Assembly: GCA_002309715.1 (NCBI GenBank)
Contig: DBXW01000008.1
Span: 34,895 to 98,894, forward strand
DNA: 64,000 nt
Direction: 5' to 3'
Origin: Candidatus Avelusimicrobium cornigerorum
GTDB lineage: Bacteria > Elusimicrobiota > Elusimicrobia > Elusimicrobiales > Elusimicrobiaceae
The position numbers and the translations under genes were made by a program. Position 1 is the stretch's first letter; each line of letters opens with the position of its first letter. The notes beneath the pieces are model-generated. The model was not told the origin of the DNA. It saw only the letters and a list, made by a program, of their open reading frames with translations, and searched no databases. This document shows positions 57,619 to 64,000 of the stretch, in pieces.

Positions 57619-59262
57619 ATGGCTAAAAACGATTTGACTACCCGCAACCTTATGTTGGATAGTCTTAAACAATATGCAAAAAACCGCATATCCTTTAACC
57701 TCTTGCGCGAGCACGACGCAAAAAATGAAATTCCTTTAGATATTTTAAAAGAAATGTACGACCATGATATTTTAGGCGTACATTTACTGCTTATCCCGGA
57801 AGAATACGGCGGCTTGGGCGGCCAAACTACCGAAATTTACCGCGTGTGCGAACAACTTGCCCGCATTGATTTGGGGATTGCTACCGGCGTATTTGCTACC
57901 TTTCTGGGGAGTGATCCTTTAAATGTCGGCGGAACGCCCGAACAAAAGGCCAAATGGTTTAAGAAAATTGCACAAGAAAACAAACTGGTGGCTTACGGCG
58001 CAACGGAAGCCGATGCCGGAAGTGACTTGGTTTCTTTGCGCACCCGCGCCGAGCACGTTGTGCAAAACGGGCAAGTAGTCGGCTACAAAATCACGGGTAG
58101 CAAAATGTGGATTTCCAACGGCGGCGTTGCCGATATTTACACCGTTCTCGCGCTTGCCCCCGGCGGGCCGAGTTGGTTTATTGTAGAAAAAGGAACGCCC
58201 GGTTTTACGCAAGACGTGCACGAAGACAAACACGGAATTCGTTTGTCTAATACGGCGGGGCTGGCGTTTGATGAAGTATATGTGCCGGCGGAAAATTTAA
58301 TCGGCCTAAAAGAAGGACAAGGTTTTTTGCAAGCGCAAGCCGTGTTTGGTTATACGCGCTTAATGGTAGCCGCGTTTGGACTTGGCGGCGGGGAAGAAGC
58401 CGTAGAAACCGCTTTAGAATATGCCGGGCAACGTATCCAAGCCGGTGGCCCGCTTTCACAAAAACAAGGGTTTATGTTAAAACTCATCACGCCGCACTAC
58501 ATACGTTTTGAGGCGGCACGTGCGTATATTGATTGGACGGCTAAACAGTTGGAAGTTAATAATCACGGGTTGGCTACCGAAGGCGCAATCGCTAAACTTT
58601 ACGCCACCGAGTCGGGCAATAAAGCCGCCGAAGACGCTATCCAAGCCATGGGCGGTTTTGGCTACACCAAAGAATTTGCTGTAGAAAAAATCAAACGCGA
58701 TGTAAAAATTACCTGCATTTATGAAGGTACCAGCGAAGTGCTGGAGATGACCATTTTCCGCGGACGTTGGCAAGAACACTTAAAATCGCGCGGTCAATAC
58801 TATTTAAACCAAGCCGCCGAGTTTGATGCCTTGCACGCCCAAAACCCCGATGTGGGTGCGGATAGTGTGGCACTCGGGTTTAGAGCACTTGCCCGCGTTT
58901 TGGAAGATTGCCGCGCCAACAAACTCACCCGCCACCAATATGTGACGTTTATGCTCGGCGATTTAATCAGCGAAATGGAAGTAGCCGCTGTGTTTACGCG
59001 CCAATGCGCGAATAAAATTATCACGGAAGGCAGCCGCTTTGACTTAAACTCGCTTTGCACCATGGCACGTGTTAATGCGCGGCAAAGCGCGTTCAAAACA
59101 GCCAGCGAAGGCTTGCGCTTGATTTTGGGCACTTGCCCGGCTATCAACACCGCCGATCTGAGCCAAGCGGTTAACTTAGTTGGCATTGAAGAAAAAATGC
59201 GCGGACTCATTGACGATATGGATACTGTGTCTGCCAAACTGCGTGAAATTTTCAAAAAATAG
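57619..59262 (+). CDS. Acyl-CoA dehydrogenase
   Basis: FAD enzyme reducing an enoyl-CoA or oxidising an acyl-CoA. The 547-residue protein has PEEYGGLGGQTTE, AYGATEADAGSDLVSLRT (FAD contact), KMWISNGG, the AIQAMGGFGYTKEFAVEKIKRD segment and the catalytic base Glu369 in IYEGTSEVLE. About 160 extra residues at the C-terminus (from about 390) are helical and longer than short-chain enzymes such as BCAD. Directly followed by etfB and a ferredoxin-fused etfA, so it is probably the dehydrogenase part of a bifurcating complex. The acyl group is not known. Confidence 0.9.
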   Translation: MAKNDLTTRNLMLDSLKQYAKNRISFNLLREHDAKNEIPLDILKEMYDHDILGVHLLLIPEEYGGLGGQTTEIYRVCEQLARIDLGIATGVFATFLGSDPLNVGGTPEQKAKWFKKIAQENKLVAYGATEADAGSDLVSLRTRAEHVVQNGQVVGYKITGSKMWISNGGVADIYTVLALAPGGPSWFIVEKGTPGFTQDVHEDKHGIRLSNTAGLAFDEVYVPAENLIGLKEGQGFLQAQAVFGYTRLMVAAFGLGGGEEAVETALEYAGQRIQAGGPLSQKQGFMLKLITPHYIRFEAARAYIDWTAKQLEVNNHGLATEGAIAKLYATESGNKAAEDAIQAMGGFGYTKEFAVEKIKRDVKITCIYEGTSEVLEMTIFRGRWQEHLKSRGQYYLNQAAEFDALHAQNPDVGADSVALGFRALARVLEDCRANKLTRHQYVTFMLGDLISEMEVAAVFTRQCANKIITEGSRFDLNSLCTMARVNARQSAFKTASEGLRLILGTCPAINTADLSQAVNLVGIEEKMRGLIDDMDTVSAKLREIFKK

Positions 59263-59270
59263 GATAAAGT

Positions 59271-60059
59271 ATGCACATCATTGTTTGTATTAAACAAGTT
59301 CCCGATTCTACCCAAGTAAAAGTAGACCCGAAAACCGGTACGCTCATCCGTGCGGGCGTGCCCAGCATTTTAAACCCATACGACCATTATGCGTTGGAAA
59401 AAGCGTTAGCCATTAAAGCCAAAACGGGTGCGAAAGTAACTGTTTTATCCATGGGCCCGCAACAAGCCACCGCTGTTTTGCGTTTGGCTTTGGCACTTGG
59501 AGCCGACGAAGGTGTGTTGCTTTCCGCGCGTGCGTTTGCCGGATCGGACACTTGGGCTACGGCGTATGCACTGGCGATGGCAGTTAAAAAAATCGGATCA
59601 TTTGATTTAGTGCTTTGCGGTCAAATGGCTATTGACGGTGATACCGCCCAAACGGGCCCCGAAATGGCGTATCACTTAAACATCCCGCAAATTACGTTTT
59701 GCGAAAGTATTGACGCAAACGGAAATACCGTTGTCGTCAAAAAACTTATAGAGGGCGGCCACCAAATTTTACAAGCCGATTTACCTGTACTCGTTACGAT
59801 GACGATGCCGGCTGATTATGTGGCAAAGTATCCTTCATTTATGGCGGCACACAAAGCGCAAGACAAACAAGTTCTCACGTGGACAGATGCTGACATCGGT
59901 GCCGATCCGCATAAGTTAGGGCTGGAAGGTTCTCCCACGCGCGTGGACCGCATTTTCCCGCCGCCCGCTCGTGCCAAAGGCGAGATTTTTTCCGGTTCCG
60001 CGGTGGAACTGGCCAGTAAATTTGTAGAAATTTTGAAAAAGGAGCGTGTCGTCAAATGA
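59271..60059 (+). CDS. etfB: Electron transfer flavoprotein beta subunit
   Basis: Partner of EtfA carrying a flavin. The 262-residue protein has CIKQVPDSTQVKVDPKTG, NPYDHYALEKALAIK, DLVLCGQMAIDGDTAQTGPEMAYHL and a C-terminal extension after VDRIFPP. Bifurcating EtfBs bind the second FAD in this subunit. Starts 8 bp after the dehydrogenase and overlaps etfA by 4 bp. Confidence 0.94.
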   Translation: MHIIVCIKQVPDSTQVKVDPKTGTLIRAGVPSILNPYDHYALEKALAIKAKTGAKVTVLSMGPQQATAVLRLALALGADEGVLLSARAFAGSDTWATAYALAMAVKKIGSFDLVLCGQMAIDGDTAQTGPEMAYHLNIPQITFCESIDANGNTVVVKKLIEGGHQILQADLPVLVTMTMPADYVAKYPSFMAAHKAQDKQVLTWTDADIGADPHKLGLEGSPTRVDRIFPPPARAKGEIFSGSAVELASKFVEILKKERVVK

Positions 60060-61246
60060 TTCAGATTGCACAAAATTGTGTGGGGTGTGGTAAATGTACC
60101 ACCGTCTGCCCGTTTGGGGCACTCTCTTTAGTAAACCGTAAAGCGGTAGCCTCTAATGCGTGCACCATGTGCGGCGCGTGCGTAAGCCAATGCCCGGTGG
60201 GTGCGTTATCTTTGCCCGCCAGCACAGCGGCTAAAAAAGATTTATCTTCTTATAAAGGCGTGTGGGTGTTTGTGGAAATCGGTACCGACGGGCAAACCCA
60301 ACATGTGCGTTCGGTAGGATGTGAGTTATTGTCCAAAGGGCGCGAACTAGCCAACCAAGTGGGCGAAGAATTATGCGCGGTCGTTATCGGCAGTAATGTT
60401 TCGCCGTTCTTTGCGGAAATTTCCCAGTACGGGACCGATAAAATTTACGTCATAGATTCGCCCGCGTATGCACAGTATAATACCGCCGCGTACGCTAACG
60501 CTTTGGGCACGCTTATTAAGAAATATAACCCCAGCGTAGTGCTTTTCCCATCCACGTTTGTCGGGCGCGATTTATCCCCGCGTTTGGCTGCAGAACTTTT
60601 TGTAGGACTTACGGCTGATTGCACGGGGCTGGCTATCAAAGATGGAAATTTAATTCAAACTCGGCCTGCTTTTGGCGGCAACATTATGGCCGATATTAAA
60701 TGTCCGGACTATCGCCCGCAAATGGCTACCGTGCGCCCCAACGTATTTAAAAAAGTTGTTTCCGCGCCCGGTAAAATGGCGCAAGTAGTGACGGAAATGA
60801 TAGCCGTTCCCGTAGACGCCGCCAAAGTGCGCGTGATCAGCACGCAATTTGATCCCCCCGCCACCGGCAAGAAATTAGACGAATCAGAAGTAGTTATTGC
60901 CGGCGGCCGCGGTATGAAAAACAAAGCCGGGTTTGATTTACTTGAAAATTTAGCCGCTAAACTGGGCGGCACCGTAGGTGCCAGCCGCGCGGCGATTGAT
61001 TTGGGTTTAAAAGAAAAAGATAAACAAATCGGACAAAGCGGTGTTACAATTGCGGCTAAATTCTATGTAGCGTGCGGAATTTCCGGCGCTGTGCAGCACG
61101 TATGCGGCATTGAACATAGTGACGTGATTGTGGGAATTAACAAAGATGCAAATGCGCCGATATTTAACGTATGTAAGTATGGCCTGGTGGGTGATGCTAC
61201 GCAAATCTTGCCGCGTATTATCAGTCAACTTGAGACGAAAAAATAA
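60056..61246 (+). CDS. etfA: EtfA with N-terminal two-cluster ferredoxin domain
   Basis: A 396-residue fusion. Residues 1-50 form a 2[4Fe-4S] ferredoxin: Cys 8, 11, 14, 18 and Cys 36, 39, 42, 46, each followed by Pro in the last place. The EtfA part then starts at about 66 (YKGVWVFVEIG). The C-terminal FAD domain has VVIAGGRGMKNKAGFDLLENLAAKLGG, IGQSGVTIAAKFYVACGISGAVQHV and VGINKDANAPIF. Fusion of a ferredoxin to EtfA is known from caffeyl-CoA reductase complexes of Acetobacterium, where the complex bifurcates electrons from NADH to an enoyl-CoA and ferredoxin. Confidence 0.94.
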   Translation: MIQIAQNCVGCGKCTTVCPFGALSLVNRKAVASNACTMCGACVSQCPVGALSLPASTAAKKDLSSYKGVWVFVEIGTDGQTQHVRSVGCELLSKGRELANQVGEELCAVVIGSNVSPFFAEISQYGTDKIYVIDSPAYAQYNTAAYANALGTLIKKYNPSVVLFPSTFVGRDLSPRLAAELFVGLTADCTGLAIKDGNLIQTRPAFGGNIMADIKCPDYRPQMATVRPNVFKKVVSAPGKMAQVVTEMIAVPVDAAKVRVISTQFDPPATGKKLDESEVVIAGGRGMKNKAGFDLLENLAAKLGGTVGASRAAIDLGLKEKDKQIGQSGVTIAAKFYVACGISGAVQHVCGIEHSDVIVGINKDANAPIFNVCKYGLVGDATQILPRIISQLETKK

Positions 61247-61267
61247 ATCAAAATCAACTAAAGTTTG

Positions 61268-61300
61268 AAAGGGCTGCCCAAAATAGGGTAGCCCTTTTCT
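61268..61300 (+). terminator. Rho-independent terminator
   Basis: Stem AAAGGGCTGCCC/GGGTAGCCCTTT (one G-T pair), 6-base loop, then TTTCT. It ends the dehydrogenase-Etf operon. Confidence 0.85.
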
Positions 61301-61364
61301 AATTAAAAATAATTCCTTAAATAAATTTTTAAAAAAGATATGCTACCCAAAAAGGAGGATTTTT

Positions 61365-61958
61365 ATGACCTTATTGGAATTAGCCCAAAAGCGCCGTTCT
61401 TGTTACGCGTTAGGTAATCATATTGCGCTTACGCCGACGCAAATAACCGAGTTGGTGGAAGCGTGTGTTAAGCAAGCGCCGAGTGCGTTTAACGCTCAAT
61501 CTGCGCGCGTGCTGATTCTACTGGACGAACAACACCAACGGTTTTGGCACCTTATCAAAACGGCTTTGCAAAAAATCGTTCCGCCGGAAAATTTCGCACC
61601 GACCGAAGAAAAAATAACCGGCTTTTCAAAGGCGGTGGGCACATTGCTTTTTTATGAAGATTGGCTTGCGGTGGAAGCGCTTCAGCGGCGTTTTCCGCTT
61701 TACAAAGATTCTTTCCCTATCTGGGCCTATCAATCCAACGGAATGTTGGAGTATTTGATTTGGTTGGCACTGGCCGAGCAAAACATCGGCGCGAATTTGC
61801 AACATTACAACGGCCTTATAGATGACGAAATTGCGCGCTCTTTTCAAGTACACAGTACGTGGAAGTTGGTAGCGCAAATGCCGTTTGGCAACGTGGTTTC
61901 TCCGCCGCAAGAGAAAGATTTTCTGCCGCCAAATATGCGTGTACGCGTCTGTGAGTAA
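61365..61958 (+). CDS. Nitroreductase family protein
   Basis: A 197-residue FMN enzyme. It starts ELAQKRRSCYALGNHI (the typical R-R-S FMN phosphate segment), has QAPSAFNAQSARVLIL and MLEYLIWLALAEQNIGANLQHYN. It lies between a terminator and the hrcA promoter, so it is its own unit. Substrate unknown; such proteins reduce nitro groups or quinones with NAD(P)H. Confidence 0.88.
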   Translation: MTLLELAQKRRSCYALGNHIALTPTQITELVEACVKQAPSAFNAQSARVLILLDEQHQRFWHLIKTALQKIVPPENFAPTEEKITGFSKAVGTLLFYEDWLAVEALQRRFPLYKDSFPIWAYQSNGMLEYLIWLALAEQNIGANLQHYNGLIDDEIARSFQVHSTWKLVAQMPFGNVVSPPQEKDFLPPNMRVRVCE

Positions 61959-62009
61959 AAATTATTTTTGGAAATTTTCCGGATAATTGCCGGGGATTGC
62001 GTTTTATAA

Positions 62010-62018
62010 TTAGCACTC
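62010..62018 (+). promoter_or_regulatory. Isolated perfect CIRCE half-site
   Basis: TTAGCACTC, upstream of the hrcA promoter's -35, 41 bases before the main operator. Confidence 0.5.
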
Positions 62019-62029
62019 AAAAAAGGGGG

Positions 62030-62058
62030 TTGACAAAAATAAAATTATTACTTATAAT
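62030..62058 (+). promoter_or_regulatory. Consensus sigma-70 promoter of the hrcA operon
   Basis: TTGACA (62030-62035) and TATAAT (62053-62058), exactly 17 bases apart, both perfect matches to the housekeeping consensus. Confidence 0.92.
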
Positions 62059-62059
62059 A

Positions 62060-62086
62060 TTAGCAGTGGTTTAGTGTGAGTGCTAA
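62060..62086 (+). promoter_or_regulatory. CIRCE operator for HrcA
   Basis: TTAGCAGTG-N9-GAGTGCTAA. The right half is perfect; the left half differs from TTAGCACTC at two bases. It starts one base after the -10, covering the expected transcription start, so HrcA binding should block the operon. Confidence 0.88.
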
Positions 62087-62118
62087 AATAATAAGCGCTC
62101 AATATGAAGGTATCCCCT

Positions 62119-63219
62119 ATGAGAATTTTAAAACCGGAAGTAGCAAAATCGCGTAAAGAAAAAATTTTGCGGTGGGTGGTCCAACAATATGTGGAAACCC
62201 GCCGTCCGGTCGGTTCGCAAATGATTGCATCCGAAGCACTCCCGGATGTTTCCAGCGCCACGATCCGCAACATTATGGCGGAATTGGAAGAAGAGGGATA
62301 TCTTTATCAGCCGCACACATCCGGCGGACGTATCCCGACTGATAAAGCGTACCGCTATTATGTGGACTATTTAGCCAACGTGCAAAAAATGGCCGCCAAA
62401 GAACGCGAACGCATTGAAGAAGCGTATGATTCACGCGTAAATGAAGTGGATAATATGATGGTGCAGACCTCGCGTTTGCTGGCGATGTTATCGGGTGCGG
62501 CCGGGTTTGTATATACCTCTAACGTACAAGAACAACGCGTGCAGCGGCTTGATTTTATCCCGCTTGCCCCGGGAGCGGTACTTGCGATTTTAGTTACTCA
62601 ATCGGGCGCTGTGCGCCATTGGCCGGTGCGTACCGGATACACGATTAACCCAACGCGACTGCGTGTACTGAGCCGTTTTATTAACGAAGAAATTGAAGGC
62701 CTTACGCTTGCACAAGCGCGTCGCATTTTGTGGCAACACGTTCACTCTGGCCACCAAGAAATTGCCGGTATGGCAGATCTTGCTACGCAAGTATTAAAGG
62801 ATATGGAACGCCCGCAAACAGATAATGAATTATATGTAGAGGGCTTTGGACAACTTTTAGAAAACACTTCCGAAGATGATTTTGAAGACTTAAAACAAAT
62901 GATGCGTTTTGTGGAAGAGCGGGATCGTTTTTCTAACTTATTAAGTGAGAAAATGACGGGGATGGAGAAATCCAACCAAAAACTAAATGTCAGCATCGGC
63001 AGTGAGAACGAACTGAAAGAACTTAAAAACTTAAGTATCGTTTCCACCGCGTGCAAAGTGGGGGATAAAACGGTGGGGATGCTCGGTATCATTGGGCCGA
63101 AACATATGGAATATACGCGGGTGATGTCTTTAGTAAATTTCATTGGAAGTTTATTAGAGAGTTCGCTGCAAAACTGGACGGCCTTACCGCCTGCCGAAAA
63201 GGATGACGATTATGAGTAA
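62119..63219 (+). CDS. hrcA: Heat-inducible transcription repressor HrcA
   Basis: Represses dnaK/groE-type operons through CIRCE. The 366-residue protein has an N-terminal winged-helix DNA-binding domain (VVQQYVETRRPVGSQMIASE, then SSATIRNIMAELEEEGYLYQPHTSGGRIPTDKAYRYYVD), a dimerisation helix and a GAF-like core (about 95-360; VGMLGIIGPKHMEYTRVM). The ATG at 62119 has AAGG 8 bases upstream; an ATG at 62104 lacks one. The operator lies in its own promoter, so it is autoregulated. Confidence 0.95.
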   Translation: MRILKPEVAKSRKEKILRWVVQQYVETRRPVGSQMIASEALPDVSSATIRNIMAELEEEGYLYQPHTSGGRIPTDKAYRYYVDYLANVQKMAAKERERIEEAYDSRVNEVDNMMVQTSRLLAMLSGAAGFVYTSNVQEQRVQRLDFIPLAPGAVLAILVTQSGAVRHWPVRTGYTINPTRLRVLSRFINEEIEGLTLAQARRILWQHVHSGHQEIAGMADLATQVLKDMERPQTDNELYVEGFGQLLENTSEDDFEDLKQMMRFVEERDRFSNLLSEKMTGMEKSNQKLNVSIGSENELKELKNLSIVSTACKVGDKTVGMLGIIGPKHMEYTRVMSLVNFIGSLLESSLQNWTALPPAEKDDDYE

Positions 63220-63775
63220 GCACCATCATAAACATATAGAAGAAACGGAAGAAGACTTGGAACTATCCGAACAGGAAACATCGCAGCCAACCGAACCGGA
63301 AGAAACTCCTGCCCAGGAAACCAAGCCGGATTATTACGAACAATTTGTGCGTCTGAGTGCGGATTTTGAAAACTTCCGCAAACGCACCGAACGGGAAAAG
63401 GCCGCTTTTTTATCGTACGGTAAAAAAGAATTGGCCGAAAAGTTGTTGCCGTCTTACGAAATTTTACTCAAGCAAAATGAAGAACTAAATAAAAATGGCG
63501 CTTTGAAAAAGGCGCCCAATGAGTTAAAAAATGTAGTAAACGGTATCCAAATGCTTTTAACGGAAATGCAAAAGGCGTTCCACTCGGAAGGTATTGAAAA
63601 AATGGACGTCTTAAATAAGCCGTACGATCCCGCCACGCAAGAAGTAGTGGCGATGATCCCGGCAGATGAAAAACAAGACGGAGTTGTATTACAAGAAGTA
63701 CAAATGGGGTTTATGCTAGACGGCAAAGTCTTGCGCCCGGCGCGTGTCATTGTCGGACAGCATAACGAAGAATAG
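63212..63775 (+). CDS. grpE: GrpE nucleotide exchange factor
   Basis: Releases ADP from DnaK. The 187-residue protein has a charged, disordered N-terminus (His/Glu-rich), a long helix with ADFENFRKRTEREKAA, and the beta-wing region with NKPYDPATQEVVAMIPADEKQDGVVLQEVQMGFMLDGKVLRPARVIVG. I chose the ATG at 63212 (AAGGA 8 bases upstream), overlapping hrcA by 8 bp. Confidence 0.95.
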   Translation: MSKHHHKHIEETEEDLELSEQETSQPTEPEETPAQETKPDYYEQFVRLSADFENFRKRTEREKAAFLSYGKKELAEKLLPSYEILLKQNEELNKNGALKKAPNELKNVVNGIQMLLTEMQKAFHSEGIEKMDVLNKPYDPATQEVVAMIPADEKQDGVVLQEVQMGFMLDGKVLRPARVIVGQHNEE

Positions 63776-63825
63776 ATTTTCACGCGGACAAACCCGCAAG
63801 AATTTAACTAAAAGGAGATAGACTT

Positions 63826-64000
63826 ATGGCTAAAATTATTGGTATTGACTTAGGAACTTCCAACACGGCCGCGGCTGTAATGGAAGGCGGCAGAGGGACC
63901 ATTATCCCGTCTGCGGAAGGTAGTTCTATTGGCGGAAAAGCGTTTCCGTCTTATGTGGCGTTTACCAAAGACGGACAACGGCTCGTCGGTGAGCCGGCCC
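63826..64000 (+). CDS. dnaK: Chaperone DnaK (5' part)
   Basis: Hsp70 ATPase, cut by the right edge after 58 codons. The N-terminus [18 protein letters not shown] is the Hsp70 phosphate-1 loop, with SNTAAAV where most DnaK proteins have [18 protein letters not shown] follows. AAGGAG lies upstream. Third gene of the CIRCE-controlled operon. Confidence 0.93.
   Translation, partial: MAKIIGIDLGTSNTAAAVMEGGRGTIIPSAEGSSIGGKAFPSYVAFTKDGQRLVGEPA

Overview
This is a stretch of bacterial chromosome around the replication origin, with about 68 genes, one tRNA and no intact mobile element. The best guess for the organism is a gut-type member of the Elusimicrobiota (Elusimicrobium-like). I infer this from the style of the type IV pilin, an outer membrane with heptose and KDO genes, moderate GC, and anaerobe-specific genes. 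No 16S gene is present, so the placement is not proven. An envelope with LPS is supported by rfaE2 and rfaD (ADP-heptose), a KdsC-like phosphatase (KDO), several beta-barrel proteins and lipoproteins. An anaerobic lifestyle is supported by desulfoferrodoxin, a flavodiiron protein, rubredoxin and a ferredoxin-fused EtfA.

Layout. 0-6 kb (mostly plus): end of an Fe-S scaffold gene, nadK-recN, two small membrane proteins, a two-part outer membrane protein and glycerate kinase. 6-16 kb (minus): a tight cluster PIN/TRAM protein-ispDF-lipoprotein-cysS-adenosine deaminase, then a GNAT-like gene, an alpha-oxoamine synthase that resembles serine palmitoyltransferase, rfaE2 and accC-accB. The AccB lacks the usual biotin-carrying lysine motif. 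16-27 kb: tspO, a Sel1-repeat protein, an SPFH protein and a complete F-type ATP synthase operon with rfaD inserted between atpG and atpA, then a divergent pilin gene. 27-37 kb (minus): a GH13 enzyme, gyrA, gyrB, a DciA/DUF721-like gene, dnaN and dnaA. DnaA boxes lie between dnaA and dnaN, and recF is absent. 37-44 kb (plus): an oxygen-defence set (superoxide reductase, flavodiiron protein, flavin reductase, rubredoxin), a glycosyltransferase, signal peptidase I and parA-parB with three parS-like palindromes. 44-55 kb: a sugar aminotransferase, MgtC, OMPs, KdsC, a CsgG-like lipoprotein, serS, a TPR protein, thymidine phosphorylase, tatD, ruvC and yebC. 55-64 kb (plus): tRNA-Arg, a CpXC protein, CCA transferase, an acyl-CoA dehydrogenase-EtfB-ferredoxin/EtfA operon (probably electron-bifurcating), a nitroreductase, and the CIRCE-controlled hrcA-grpE-dnaK operon.

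Genes left of dnaA mostly run on the minus strand and genes to the right mostly on plus, as expected for leading-strand coding away from an origin near 35.4-37 kb.

The most unusual non-coding item is a roughly 165-bp repeat with two full copies (after gyrA and after parB). Each contains three stem-loops, and one stem keeps its pairing through compensatory base changes. The copy behind parB is flanked by a direct repeat that duplicates the last codons of parB.
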